The position numbers and the translations under genes are program-made. This document shows positions 49,733 to 59,025 of a stretch of 64,000 bases of DNA, piece by piece. Numbering within the stretch: position 1 is the first letter of the stretch; each line of letters opens with the position of its first letter. The stretch covers positions 2,170,001 through 2,234,000 of the forward strand of contig NZ_CP040786.1 of NCBI RefSeq assembly GCF_021922925.1, in the 5' to 3' direction. Source of the stretch: Clavibacter phaseoli. GTDB taxonomy: Bacteria; Actinomycetota; Actinomycetes; Actinomycetales; Microbacteriaceae. The notes beneath the pieces are model-generated. The model did not search any database and was not told the origin of the DNA. It saw only the letters and a program-made list of their open reading frames with translations.

Positions 49733-50797
49733 ATGTCCTCGCTCCGCACCCGCGTCGCCGCCACGGCCATCGCCGCCGTCGCCGCGCTCACCCTGGCCGG
49801 CTGCACCTCGGCCAGCACCGGCACCGGATCCTCGGCCGCCCCGGGCTCCGGCGACACCTCCGCTGGCACGCTCATCACCTACAACTCCCCCTCCTCCTTC
49901 GCGAACTTCGGCGCGCTGCTCCAGCAGTTCGGATCCGAGCAGTCGGTCGCCGCGCCCAGCGACACCAAGAACTCCGGCCAGGCGCTCGCCGCGCTCGTGG
50001 CCGAGCAGGCCGCGCCCCAGGCCGACGCCGTCTACCTCGGGATCGCGTTCGGGCCGAAGGCCGTCGAGGCCGGCGTGACCGAGGCCTACGAGCCCGCCGG
50101 CTTCGACGCGATCCCCGACGGCCTCAAGGATCCCGAGGGTCGCTGGTTCGCCGTGCACACGGGCGCCATCGCCTTCATCTGCAACACCGAGGCGCTCGGC
50201 GACGTCCCCTGCCCCACCAGCTGGGCGGATCTGCTCGAGCCGGAGTACCAGGGGATGACCGGGTACCTCGACCCGTCGCAGGCCGCCGTCGGCTACTCGG
50301 TCGCCGCGGCCGTGAACCTCGCCATGGGCGGGACGATCGACGACTTCGGCCCCGGCATCGACTACCTGCGGCAGCTCAAGGCCAACGGCGCGGTGACGCC
50401 CGTGCAGACCGCCACGGCCAAGGTCGTGCAGGGCGAGATCCCGATCCTCATCGACGCCGACTTCAACGGCTACGCGGCGAAGTACAACGACGGCGCGCCG
50501 CTCGACGTCGTGATCCCCGCCGAGGGCTCCCTCCAGGTGCCGTACATCGCGGCGCTCGTGAAGGGCGCCCCGCACCCGGAGCTCGCCAAGGCGTGGCTCG
50601 ACTACCTGCTCTCCGACCAGGGCCAGTCGACGCTCGCCGGCGGATACGTGCGGCCGATCTCGGGCGACGTGCCCGCGGACGTCGCGGACAAGGTCGAGAG
50701 CGCGGAGGACTTCGCGCGCGCGCAGGTCGTCGACTACGCCGCCCTCGCCGAGGCGCAGGCCGGCTTCGTCACCCGGTACCAGGCGGAGGTCCGCTAG
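49733..50797 (+). CDS. ABC transporter substrate-binding lipoprotein
   Basis: A 354-residue lipoprotein: signal with lipobox LAGC (Cys24). Mature part TLITYNSPSSF, ADAVYLGIAFGPKAVEAG, HTGAIAFICNTEALG, SWADLLEPEYQGM, ALVKGAPHPELAKAWLDYLLS is the family-6 type (iron, phosphonate, polyamine or thiamine relatives). The substrate cannot be read. It heads a tightly packed operon of two permeases, ATPase and a hydrolase, divergent from LacI. Confidence 0.92.
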   Translation: MSSLRTRVAATAIAAVAALTLAGCTSASTGTGSSAAPGSGDTSAGTLITYNSPSSFANFGALLQQFGSEQSVAAPSDTKNSGQALAALVAEQAAPQADAVYLGIAFGPKAVEAGVTEAYEPAGFDAIPDGLKDPEGRWFAVHTGAIAFICNTEALGDVPCPTSWADLLEPEYQGMTGYLDPSQAAVGYSVAAAVNLAMGGTIDDFGPGIDYLRQLKANGAVTPVQTATAKVVQGEIPILIDADFNGYAAKYNDGAPLDVVIPAEGSLQVPYIAALVKGAPHPELAKAWLDYLLSDQGQSTLAGGYVRPISGDVPADVADKVESAEDFARAQVVDYAALAEAQAGFVTRYQAEVR

Positions 50798-50800
50798 ACC

Positions 50801-51784
50801 GTGCCCACGCGACCCCTCCGGGTCGGCTGGGGCGGCCTCGTCGCCGCCCTCCCCGCCCTCGCGCTCCTCGTCTGGTTCCTGCTGCGGCCCCTCGCGGGTC
50901 TCGTGATCGACTCGCTGCACCGCACGGTCCTCGGGGTGCGCGAGGGCGGGCTCACCCTCGACAACTACGCGGCGCTCGTGACCGACGACCGGCTCCGCGC
51001 CTCCCTCGTCACCACGGTGCTGCTGTCCGTCGGCGTCACCGTCGTGACGCTCGCGATCTGCACGCCCGCCGCCATCACGCTCGCCCGATCCGGGCCACGC
51101 ACGTCCGCGCTCGTGGACGCCGTGCTCGTCTTCCCGCTCGCGTTCCCGGGCATCGTCATCGGCTTCTTCGTCATCGTCATGCTCGGCCGCAACGGCCTGC
51201 TGTCGCAGGCGATCGAGGCGGTCACGGGCGATCCCGGCGGGCGCTGGGCCTACACGGCCGGCGGGCTCGCGGCGGCGTACGTCTACTTCTGCATCCCGCG
51301 CGTCATCGGCACGCTGCGCGGCGCCGCGTCGGGGCTGGATCCCGAGCTGACCGCCGTCGCCGCGTCGCTCGGCGCGTTCCCCGCCCGCGTCGCGTGGTCG
51401 GTGACGATGCCGCTGCTGCGCGGGCCGCTCCTCGCGGCGGCCGGCGTCTGCATGGCGACCTCGCTCGGGGCGTACGGCACGGCCGCGACGCTGTCCGAGG
51501 GGATCCGCGTGCTGCCGCTCGACGTGGCCGACGCGCTCTACAACCAGGGCGACCAGGGCCTCGCGGCCGCGCTCTCCGTGGTGCTCGCGCTGCTCGCGGT
51601 GCTGTCGCTCGTGCTGTGCGCAGTCGGGGCGCGGATCGTCGACGGGCGCGGTGCCCGGACCGGCGGCGCGTCGGACGCGCTGGTCGCGTCGGCCGCGCCG
51701 GTCGCCGTGCAGCCCGCCGCCTCCGCGGCGCCCACACCCGGTGCCGCCGCCGCTCCCGCCGCCGCCGGCCGGGGGATCCGGTGA
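50801..51784 (+). CDS. ABC transporter permease 1
   Basis: A 327-residue permease with six to seven helices; EAA-type loop ELTAVAASLGAFPARVAW near residue 185. GTG start 3 bp after the binding protein. The C-terminal ~40 residues are an Ala/Pro tail. Together with the next gene it makes the heterodimeric channel. Confidence 0.92.
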   Translation: MPTRPLRVGWGGLVAALPALALLVWFLLRPLAGLVIDSLHRTVLGVREGGLTLDNYAALVTDDRLRASLVTTVLLSVGVTVVTLAICTPAAITLARSGPRTSALVDAVLVFPLAFPGIVIGFFVIVMLGRNGLLSQAIEAVTGDPGGRWAYTAGGLAAAYVYFCIPRVIGTLRGAASGLDPELTAVAASLGAFPARVAWSVTMPLLRGPLLAAAGVCMATSLGAYGTAATLSEGIRVLPLDVADALYNQGDQGLAAALSVVLALLAVLSLVLCAVGARIVDGRGARTGGASDALVASAAPVAVQPAASAAPTPGAAAAPAAAGRGIR

Positions 51785-52578
51785 GCCGCCGCCCCGGGCA
51801 CCGCGACCGCGTCGGCCCCGCCGCCCTCGCGCTGTGCGTCGCGTTCGTGCTCATCCCGATCCTCGGGACCATCGCCGTCTCCGTCTCGCCCGACGCGTCC
51901 CGCGGGCCGCTCGTCGGCGGGATCACCGCGGACTGGTACGCGATGGCGTGGGAGCTGCTGCGCCCGCGCGTCGGCCCCACGCTCGCCGTGACCGCCGTCG
52001 TCCTCGTGCTCGCGCTCGTCGTCGTGCTGCCGCTCTGCCACGCGCTCGCCCGTCGGCTGGTGCCGGGCGGGGCGGTCGTGCGGCAGATCACGATGCTCCC
52101 GCTCGCGGTGCCGGGCGTCGCGCTCGGCCTCGCGCTCGCGGCGTCGGATCCCGCGCTCCGCTCGAGCGGCGCCCTCCTCGTGGTCGGCCAGCTGCTCATC
52201 GCGCTGCCGTTCCTCGTGGCCGGGCTCGTGCCGTCGCTCGCGTCACCGGAGCTCGTCGAGGCGGAGCGCGTGGCCGCGACCCTCGGCGCGGGACCCGTGC
52301 GGCGGCTCGTGACGATCACGCTGCCGGCGATCCGCCTCCCGCTCGCGGCGGCGCTCCTCATGGCCGCGGCGCTGTCCATCGGCGAGTTCAACCTCAGCTT
52401 CTTCGTGGTGCCGCCCGCGAACCAGACCGCGCCGTTCGCGCTCTACTCCGCCTTCACCACCCAGCGGCTCGAGCTCGGCGCCGCGGGATCCCTGCTCTTC
52501 GGCGTGGCCCTCGTGCCCGCCGCCGTCGCCGCCGCCCTGCTGGCGCGCAACGCCCTCTCCCGGAAGGAGGACGCATGA
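51781..52578 (+). CDS. ABC transporter permease 2
   Basis: A 265-residue permease, GTG overlapping the previous stop. Six helices; EAA loop LVEAERVAATLGAGPVRR. Ends on the ATPase start (ATGA). Standard partner of the preceding permease. Confidence 0.92.
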   Translation: MSRRPGHRDRVGPAALALCVAFVLIPILGTIAVSVSPDASRGPLVGGITADWYAMAWELLRPRVGPTLAVTAVVLVLALVVVLPLCHALARRLVPGGAVVRQITMLPLAVPGVALGLALAASDPALRSSGALLVVGQLLIALPFLVAGLVPSLASPELVEAERVAATLGAGPVRRLVTITLPAIRLPLAAALLMAAALSIGEFNLSFFVVPPANQTAPFALYSAFTTQRLELGAAGSLLFGVALVPAAVAAALLARNALSRKEDA

Positions 52579-53768
52579 CCCTCATCGACGCCCCGGCCGC
52601 CACCGCGACCGCGGCCGCCCCCGTCCCCGCCCTGCGGCTGGAGGGGATCGGGCACCGCTACGGATCCACGCAGGCCGTCGCCGACGTGAGCCTCGAGGTC
52701 GCGCCCGGCCGCGTGCTCGCGCTCGTCGGCCCGAGCGGCTGCGGGAAGTCGACGCTGCTCCGGCTCGTGGCGGGCCTCCTCACGCCGTCGAGCGGATCCC
52801 TCCACCTCGACGGCGAGGACGCCACCCGCCTCCGCGCCGAGCGCCGCCGCATCGGCTACGTGCCGCAGTCGTACGCGCTGTTCCCGCACCTCAGCGTGCG
52901 CGACAACGTGGCGTACGGCCTCCGCGCGCAGCGGGTGCCGCGCGCCGAGCGGGACGAGCGGGTGGATCGCGCGCTCGAGCTCACGCGCATGACCGCGTAC
53001 GCCGACCGCTCCCCCGCGCAGCTCTCCGGCGGCCAGCGCCAGCGCGTCGCGCTCGCCCGGGCCCTCGCGATCCGGCCGCGCGTGCTGCTCCTCGACGAGC
53101 CGCTCTCCGCGCTCGACCCGCAGCTGCGCGACGGCATGCGGCGCGACCTCCGACGCCTGCTCGCCGAGGCCGACTGCTGCACGATCATCGTCACGCACGA
53201 CCAGGCCGAGGCGCTCGCGCTGGCCGACGAGGTGGCCGTGATGCGCGACGGGCGGCTCGTGCAGCGCGACACCGTCGAGGGCGTGTGGAGCCGGCCCGCG
53301 GATCCGTTCGTCGCCGAGTTCGTCGCGGGCGCCGCGGCGCTCCCCGCGCGCGTGGCCGACGGGGAGCTGGTGCTCGCGGACGACTGGCGCATGCCCGTCG
53401 CGCCCTTCGCCGTGGACGGCGACGTGCCCGCCGACGGCGCGTGCTTCGCGGTGGTCCGGCCGGTCGGCGGCGCGAGCCTGCACGAGCGGCCGGTCGCGGG
53501 ATCCCGGCCCGCCGTGGTCGTGGACGTCGAGCCGCGCGGGTCGTCGTGGGCGCTCCGGCTGCGGCTCGCGGGCGACGGATCCGGCGCGGTCGACGGCACC
53601 GAGCTCACCGTCTCGAGCGCCGTCCCGCACCTGCCGGGGCACGCCGTGCACCTGCGGCTCGACGCGCCCGGCACCACCGTGCACGCATCCCCCGCCGCGG
53701 CACCCGCATCCCCCTGGCCGCCCGCGCCCGCGCGCGGCCGCTCCCGCACGAGAGGACGACGCGCATGA
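52575..53768 (+). CDS. ABC transporter ATP-binding protein
   Basis: A 397-residue ATPase: Walker A GPSGCGKST (52-60), Q-loop VPQSYALFPHLS, signature LSGGQ (150-154), Walker B LLLDEP (171-176), switch His in IIVTHDQAE, and a C-terminal TOBE-like domain (GSSWALRLRL). This is the PotA/FbpC-type of ATPase with regulatory tail, fitting Fe/polyamine/phosphonate-class systems. GGAAGGAGG before the ATG. Confidence 0.95.
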   Translation: MTLIDAPAATATAAAPVPALRLEGIGHRYGSTQAVADVSLEVAPGRVLALVGPSGCGKSTLLRLVAGLLTPSSGSLHLDGEDATRLRAERRRIGYVPQSYALFPHLSVRDNVAYGLRAQRVPRAERDERVDRALELTRMTAYADRSPAQLSGGQRQRVALARALAIRPRVLLLDEPLSALDPQLRDGMRRDLRRLLAEADCCTIIVTHDQAEALALADEVAVMRDGRLVQRDTVEGVWSRPADPFVAEFVAGAAALPARVADGELVLADDWRMPVAPFAVDGDVPADGACFAVVRPVGGASLHERPVAGSRPAVVVDVEPRGSSWALRLRLAGDGSGAVDGTELTVSSAVPHLPGHAVHLRLDAPGTTVHASPAAAPASPWPPAPARGRSRTRGRRA

Positions 53769-54604
53769 CCTGGACCCTCGACATCCTCGGCGTGGCCGCC
53801 ACCGCGCCCGTCGCCGGATCCGCCGCCAGCGGCTACCTGCTGCGCGGCCCGCACGGCTCGGTCCTGGTGGACTGCGGCCCCGGCATCGTGCGCGAGCTGG
53901 CCGAGCGCGGCGCCCTCGACGACCTGGTCGCCGTCGTCGTCACGCACCGGCACGCCGACCACGCGCTGGACCTCGGAGCGCTCGCGTTCCGCCTGCAGTT
54001 CCCGCGGCCGCGCGAGCGGCGCGTGCCGCTGTTCCTGCCCGCCGAGAGCCTCGACTACGTGGACTCCTTCGACGCGCTCATCGGGATCCCGACCGTGCCG
54101 ACGCTGCAGGCCCCGCTGGCGCAGGCCTTCGACGTGCGCGGGCTCGACCTCGCGACGCCCGCGCCGTTCGAGGTCGCGCCAGGCCTCCGGCTCACGGCCT
54201 TCGCCGCGCACCACGCGGTGCCGAGCGCGTCGCTGCGCTTCGAGGACGCGGAGACGGGCGCGACGATCGCCTTCTCGAGCGACACCTCCGACTGCCCGGG
54301 CCTCCGGGCCGCGGCGCACGAGGTCGACCTGCTCGTCTGCGAGGCCACCTACCTCACGGCCACGCCGCAGGAGCTCGAGGGGCACGGGCACCTGACGGGC
54401 CGCGGCGCCGGCGGGGTCGCGTCGGGCGCCCGGGTGGGCACGCTCCTGGTCAGCCACATCGCGGACCCGGCGCTCGCCCCGCGGATCCTCGCCGACGCCG
54501 TCGAGGCCGCCGGACCCGCCGTGGCGACGCTGCTCGCCCGTCCGGGCGCGCGCTTCCCGCTCGACCGGCGGACCCCGACGCGGGAGCCGTCCGCCGACCG
54601 CTGA
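53765..54604 (+). CDS. Metallo-beta-lactamase-fold hydrolase
   Basis: A 279-residue MBL protein: H61-x-H63-x-D65-H66 (THRHADHALDL), further ligand His in FAAHHAVPSAS and GHLTG, Asp in FSSDTSDCPG. The overall form is like RNase Z / PhnP phosphodiesterase-type MBL enzymes rather than beta-lactamases. Last gene of the ABC operon (ATGA overlap), so it probably hydrolyses the imported substrate, possibly a phosphodiester. Confidence 0.9.
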   Translation: MTWTLDILGVAATAPVAGSAASGYLLRGPHGSVLVDCGPGIVRELAERGALDDLVAVVVTHRHADHALDLGALAFRLQFPRPRERRVPLFLPAESLDYVDSFDALIGIPTVPTLQAPLAQAFDVRGLDLATPAPFEVAPGLRLTAFAAHHAVPSASLRFEDAETGATIAFSSDTSDCPGLRAAAHEVDLLVCEATYLTATPQELEGHGHLTGRGAGGVASGARVGTLLVSHIADPALAPRILADAVEAAGPAVATLLARPGARFPLDRRTPTREPSADR

Positions 54605-54623
54605 GCGACGGATCCGCGGTCGG
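54594..54623 (+). terminator. Terminator after the ABC/MBL operon
   Basis: CCGACCGC, 14-nt loop, GCGGTCGG spanning the stop codon. Tentative because of the long loop. Confidence 0.45.
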
Positions 54624-54671
54624 CCGTTCGGGGGCGTGCGCCTCCGGGCGGCCGGTCGCTAGCCTCCGGGG

Positions 54672-55163
54672 ATGCCCGCCTACGTCCGCCCCGCCATCGA
54701 CGCGCCGCCCGCGATCGCCGACGACGGCCTCCCCTACGGATCGCGCTGGGACGCCACAGGCACCCCTGCTGAGGACGCCTACACTCGCGTGTCGCACCTC
54801 GAGCGGTTCGCGCCGCTGCACGCGGTGGCCGACGCGCTCGTCGCGCACCTCGCGGCGACGCACGCGGTGACGGTCGTGGAGGGCGCGGACCCGTCCCTCG
54901 CGGATCCGCACCCCGACGCCGTCCGCTCCGTCCGGCTCGCGCCGCGCGACGGGGCCGGCCGGATCCTCACGCTCGAGTGGACGTCGTTCCCCGGCGTGAT
55001 GCTGCACTCCGGCCGGCGCATGGCCGAGGCGTTCCCGCCCTGCGGCTGCGACGCGTGCGACGACCGGTGGGAGGACCTCGCCGACTCCCTGGAGGAGGCG
55101 GTCCTCCGGGCCGCGGGCCAGCTGCCGCCGCCGCCCGAGCCGTTCGGCGAGCTCGTCCACTGA
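54672..55163 (+). CDS. Hypothetical protein, DUF6226-like
   Basis: A 163-residue soluble protein. The opening (YVRPAIDAPP, GLPYGSRWDATGTPAEDAY, HLERFAPLHAVADALVAHL) looks like the actinobacterial DUF6226 group, from memory and not searched. It has a Cys cluster PPCGCDACDDRWEDL that could bind a metal. TAGCCT (54660-54665) is 6 nt before the ATG. Confidence 0.82.
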   Translation: MPAYVRPAIDAPPAIADDGLPYGSRWDATGTPAEDAYTRVSHLERFAPLHAVADALVAHLAATHAVTVVEGADPSLADPHPDAVRSVRLAPRDGAGRILTLEWTSFPGVMLHSGRRMAEAFPPCGCDACDDRWEDLADSLEEAVLRAAGQLPPPPEPFGELVH

Positions 55164-55227
55164 TCCGCCGGGCGGTCGCCGCGCACCCGGCCCGGTCGCC
55201 GCTCCCTTGCGTCGCTACGCTCGCGAG

Positions 55228-56262
55228 GTGACCAGCCCCGGAGACCCCGCCGACCCCGCGGGCGCGCACCCGGGATCCGCCCCCGGCACCACCCCGGCCG
55301 GCGTCGAGGCCGCGGTCGTAGACGCGGCGGGATCCACCGAGGCCGCCGCGCCGGATGCGCCGGGCGCCCGCGCCACCGCCGCGGGCGCCGCGCTGCAGGT
55401 CGGCACCATCGTGAGCGTCAGCCTCGGGTCGTCGCTCGCCGGGCTCGTGATCCCCGCGGTCGGCCCCGTCCTCGTCGTCGCCGCGCGGCAGGTCATGATG
55501 GCCGCGCTCGTGCTGCCCGTGGCGCGCCCCCGCATCCACCGCATGACGCGCGCGCAGCTCGTGCCCGCCGTGATGCTCGGCCTCGCGCTCTCGCTGATGA
55601 ACCTCTCCTACTACGCCGCGGTCGACCGGCTCGGCCTCGGCATAGCCGCGACCATCGAGTTCCTCGGCCCGCTGTCGATCGCGCTGCTCGCGTCCCGCCG
55701 GCTGCTCGACGCGGCGTGCGCGCTCGTGGCGGCCGCGGGCGTCGTCGTGCTCACGGGCCTCGAGGGCCGGATCGACCTGATCGGCCTCGTCTGCGGCGCG
55801 ACCGCGGCCGTCACCTGGGCCGGCTACATCGTCTTCACGCGGCGGGTGGCCGAGCGGCTGCCGGGCTTCCAGGGGATCGCGGTCGCCAGCATCGTGAGCC
55901 TCGTCGTGCTGGTGCCGTGGGCGCTCCTCACGCTCGACGTCGCGGCGCTCGACGGGCGGATCCTCGGCCTGCTCGTGGCGATCGGCCTGCTGTCGTCCGC
56001 CGTGCCCTACTCGCTCGACACCGTGATCCTCCGCCGCATCACCCCGCGGCTGTTCGCCGTGCTCACGAGCCTCAGCCCGGTGGTCGCGGCGATCCTGGGC
56101 GTGATCGTGCTGCGCGAGACGCTGTCGCCCGTGCAGCTCGGCGCGATCGTCGTCGTGTGCGTCGCCGCGGGCGTGGCCATCGCGACGCGGGCGCCGTCGG
56201 GACCCGCCGCGCCCCGCGCGCCGCGCGGACGCCGGACGCGATCGCGCCCGGCCGCGTCGTAG
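55228..56262 (+). CDS. EamA/RhtA-family exporter
   Basis: A 344-residue protein: a ~55-residue Ala/Pro-rich N-terminus, then ten predicted helices in two EamA repeats (e.g. VSLGSSLAGLVIPAVGPVLVVAARQ, ATIEFLGPLSIALLASRR, SLSPVVAAILGVIVLRETLSPVQ). Relatives export threonine/homoserine or other metabolites. GTG chosen because TACGCT (55216-55221) is 6 nt upstream; a TTG further up precedes that box. A terminator overlaps its end. Confidence 0.9.
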   Translation: MTSPGDPADPAGAHPGSAPGTTPAGVEAAVVDAAGSTEAAAPDAPGARATAAGAALQVGTIVSVSLGSSLAGLVIPAVGPVLVVAARQVMMAALVLPVARPRIHRMTRAQLVPAVMLGLALSLMNLSYYAAVDRLGLGIAATIEFLGPLSIALLASRRLLDAACALVAAAGVVVLTGLEGRIDLIGLVCGATAAVTWAGYIVFTRRVAERLPGFQGIAVASIVSLVVLVPWALLTLDVAALDGRILGLLVAIGLLSSAVPYSLDTVILRRITPRLFAVLTSLSPVVAAILGVIVLRETLSPVQLGAIVVVCVAAGVAIATRAPSGPAAPRAPRGRRTRSRPAAS

Positions 56263-56276
56263 GGCGGCCGGGCGCG
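56243..56276. terminator. Bidirectional terminator overlapping the EamA stop
   Basis: CGCGCCCGGCCGC, 8-nt loop containing the stop codon, GCGGCCGGGCGCG: perfect 13-bp stem between the convergent EamA and rocD genes. Confidence 0.8.
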
Positions 56277-56300
56277 GATCGGGTCGACGCCGTATCGAGG

Positions 56301-57545
56301 TCAGCGCGCCCCGAGCTCCGTCAGCACCTCGGCGAGCTGGCCGACGGCCCAGACGAGGTCGTCCTCCTCCACCACGATGGGCGGCGCGAGCCGGATCGTG
56401 GAGCCGTGCGTGTCCTTCGCGAGCACGCCGCGCTCGGCGAGCCGCTCGCAGACCGCGCGGCCGGTCGCGAGCGCGGGGTCGATGTCGATGCCGGCCCAGA
56501 GACCGCGACCGCGCACCGCCAGCACGCCGTGGCCGACGAGGTCCGCGAGCCGCGCGTGCAGCACGGCGCCGAGGCGACGCGCGCGCTCCTGCGGCTCGCC
56601 CGACGCGAGCATGTCGACCACCGCGTGGCCCACGGCCGCGGCGAGCGGGTTGCCGCCGAACGTCGATCCGTGCTGCCCCGGCTGGATGACGCCGAGCACG
56701 TCCGCGTCCCCGACGACCGCGGAGACGGGCACGATGCCGCCGCCGAGCGCCTTGCCGAGGAGGTACAGGTCCGGCACGACGCCGGCGTTGTCGCACTCGA
56801 AGGTCGCGCCCGTGCGGCCGAGTCCCGACTGGATCTCGTCGGCGATGAACAGCACGTCCTCGCGCGTGCAGATCCGCCGCACGTCCTGCAGGTAGCCGTC
56901 CGGCGGCACGACGATGCCCGCCTCGCCCTGGATCGGCTCCACGAGCACGGCGACCGTGTCCCCGTCGATCGCGGCCTCGAGCGCCGCGGCGTCGCCGTAC
57001 GGCACGGTCACGAACCCGGGGGTGAACGGCCCGAAGTCGGCGCGCGCCTCCTCGTCGTCGCTGAAGCTCACGATGGTGGTGGTGCGGCCGTGGAAGTTCC
57101 CGGCCATCACGATGATCTTCGCCCGGCCCGCGGCCACGCCCTTCACGCGGTAGCCCCAGGCGCGCGCGACCTTGATCCCGGACTCCACGGCCTCCGCGCC
57201 CGTGTTCATCGGCAGGACCATGTCCTTGCCCGCGAGCTCGGCGAGCGCCGTGACGAAGGGCCCCAGCCTGTCGTTGTGGAACGCGCGGCTCGTGAGCGTG
57301 ATCCGCCCGAGCTGCTCGGTCGCGGCCCGCACGAGGTCGGGGTGCGAGTGCCCGAAGTTCACGGCCGAGTAGGCGGCGAGGCAGTCGAGCAGGCGCCGGC
57401 CGTCGAGGTCGGTGACCCAGGCGCCCTGCCCGGACGCGACGACGACGGGCAGCGGGTGGTAGTTGTGCGCGGCGTGCGCCTCCTCGGCGTGGATGGCCAG
57501 GGCGCCGGCGTCGGATGCGGCGGGGCGGTCGAGGGTGTCGGTCAT
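56301..57545 (-). CDS. rocD: Ornithine aminotransferase RocD
   Basis: A 414-residue class III aminotransferase: Lys265 (LLGKALGGG) binds PLP, Asp236 (IADEIQSGLGRTG) contacts the ring nitrogen, NTGAEAVESGIK is the phosphate region. It converts ornithine and 2-oxoglutarate to glutamate semialdehyde and glutamate. It follows ddaH by 7 bp; the two genes link arginine-derived citrulline/ornithine to glutamate. Divergent Lrp/AsnC regulator upstream of the pair. Confidence 0.95.
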   Translation of the reverse strand: MTDTLDRPAASDAGALAIHAEEAHAAHNYHPLPVVVASGQGAWVTDLDGRRLLDCLAAYSAVNFGHSHPDLVRAATEQLGRITLTSRAFHNDRLGPFVTALAELAGKDMVLPMNTGAEAVESGIKVARAWGYRVKGVAAGRAKIIVMAGNFHGRTTTIVSFSDDEEARADFGPFTPGFVTVPYGDAAALEAAIDGDTVAVLVEPIQGEAGIVVPPDGYLQDVRRICTREDVLFIADEIQSGLGRTGATFECDNAGVVPDLYLLGKALGGGIVPVSAVVGDADVLGVIQPGQHGSTFGGNPLAAAVGHAVVDMLASGEPQERARRLGAVLHARLADLVGHGVLAVRGRGLWAGIDIDPALATGRAVCERLAERGVLAKDTHGSTIRLAPPIVVEEDDLVWAVGQLAEVLTELGAR

Positions 57546-57552
57546 GGCGGGC

Positions 57553-58395
57553 CTACTTCCGCAGCTCGAGCGTGCAGCACTTCACGCCGCCGCCGCCGAG
57601 CAGCAGCTCGGACAGGTCGACGCCGATGGGGTTGTAGCCGCGCTCCCGCAGCGACGCCTCGAAGCCGACCGCCTTCTCGGCGATGACGACGTTGAAGCCG
57701 TCGCTGTAGGAGTTGAGGCCGAGGATCGAGGCGTCCTGCTCGCTCACCTCGACGGCGTCGGGGTAGCGGCGCTCGATCTCGTCGAGGCTGTCCGCGTCGA
57801 ACGCGCTCGGGAGGTAGGCGATGTTCGTGTCGTCGAGCACCGCGATCGCGGTGTCCAGGTGGTAGAACGACGGGTTCACGAGGCGCAGGGTCACGACCTC
57901 GCGGTCGAAGATCCGGGCCACCTCGGCGTGGCTGGTGCTGTCGCTGCGGAAGCCGGTGCCGGCGAGGATGGTGTCGCCGACGAGGAGGATGTCGCCCTCG
58001 CCCTCGTTGACCTGCTCGGGCACGCGGACGTCGAAGCCGGCCTCGCGGAACCAGTCCATGTACGCGGGGCCCTCGGGCTGGCGCTCCGGGTGCTGGAAGG
58101 CGGCGCCGTACGCGATGCCGTCGAGCGTGAAGCCGCCGTTGGCCGCGTAGACCATGTCGGGCAGGCCGGCGATCCCGTCGATGAGGTCCACCTGGAAGCC
58201 GAGGCCCACGTACGCGTCGTAGAGGGTCTGCCACTGGCGGACCGCGAGGGACGTGTCGGTCGGGACGGCGGGATCCATCCACGGGTTGATCTTGTAGACC
58301 ACGTCGAAGTGGTCCGGCCGGCACATGAGCACGCGCTTCGCGACGGGTGTGCGACCGGGTGCGGTCTCGGTGGGCCGAGGGAGGGTGGAGGGCAT
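57553..58395 (-). CDS. ddaH: Dimethylarginine dimethylaminohydrolase-type amidinotransferase-fold enzyme
   Basis: A 280-residue arginine-modifying enzyme fold: RVLMCRPDHFDVVYKINPWM is the family opening (the C-R-P-x-H-F), FREAGFDVRVPEQVNEGEGDILLVGD, catalytic His in SFYHLDTAIAVLDD and the terminal catalytic Cys273 in GGGGVKCCTLEL. In actinobacteria such proteins adjacent to rocD convert methylarginine or arginine to citrulline or ornithine. AGGAG lies 5 nt before the ATG. First gene of the rocD operon. Confidence 0.92.
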   Translation of the reverse strand: MPSTLPRPTETAPGRTPVAKRVLMCRPDHFDVVYKINPWMDPAVPTDTSLAVRQWQTLYDAYVGLGFQVDLIDGIAGLPDMVYAANGGFTLDGIAYGAAFQHPERQPEGPAYMDWFREAGFDVRVPEQVNEGEGDILLVGDTILAGTGFRSDSTSHAEVARIFDREVVTLRLVNPSFYHLDTAIAVLDDTNIAYLPSAFDADSLDEIERRYPDAVEVSEQDASILGLNSYSDGFNVVIAEKAVGFEASLRERGYNPIGVDLSELLLGGGGVKCCTLELRK

Positions 58396-58578
58396 GGTGC
58401 TCCTGCTTCGTGCGGCGCGCCGGGTGGCGCGGTCGTGGAGGCGGACGATGTCCCAGAGCCCCGAGGGGACGCCTTCCGGACAGCCTGCCACGCGGATCAC
58501 GCCCGTTCACCCGGTGGCCACGCGGATTCCGCGCGTGGGGACCCGGTCGCACGCACGATCCCGCCGTAGGCTCGGCGC

Positions 58579-59016
58579 ATGGACAACCTCGACCACCGGA
58601 TCATCGACCTCCTCCGCCAGAACGGACGCGCGGGGTACGGGGACATCGGCGGGACGGTGGGCCTCTCGGCCAGCGCGGTGAAGCGACGGGTCGACCGGCT
58701 GGTGGCCGACGGCGTGATCCGCGGCTTCACGATCCAGGTCGACCCCGCGGTCGACGGCCTCAGCACCGAGGCCTACGTGGAGCTCTTCTGCCGCGGGACG
58801 GTCGCGCCCGACGAGCTGCGCCGGATCCTCCAGGGCGTGCCCGAGGTGGTGGACGCGGGCACCGTCACGGGCGACGCGGACGCCATCGTCCGGATCCGCT
58901 CCCGCGACATCCCGAGCCTCGAGGACGCCCTCGAGAAGGTGCGCCTCGCCCCGAACGTCGACCACACGCGCAGCGCGATCGTGCTGTCGCGGCTGGTGAA
59001 CCGGACGCTCGAGTAG
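58579..59016 (+). CDS. Lrp/AsnC-family regulator
   Basis: A 145-residue protein: HTH IIDLLRQNGRAGYGDIGGTVGLSASAVKRRVDRL, then the RAM domain (VDAGTVTGDADAIVRIRSRD). Divergent from ddaH-rocD, so it likely senses arginine or ornithine and controls that operon. TAGGCT (58567-58572) is 6 nt before the ATG. Confidence 0.93.
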   Translation: MDNLDHRIIDLLRQNGRAGYGDIGGTVGLSASAVKRRVDRLVADGVIRGFTIQVDPAVDGLSTEAYVELFCRGTVAPDELRRILQGVPEVVDAGTVTGDADAIVRIRSRDIPSLEDALEKVRLAPNVDHTRSAIVLSRLVNRTLE

Positions 59017-59025
59017 CGGCAGGCG

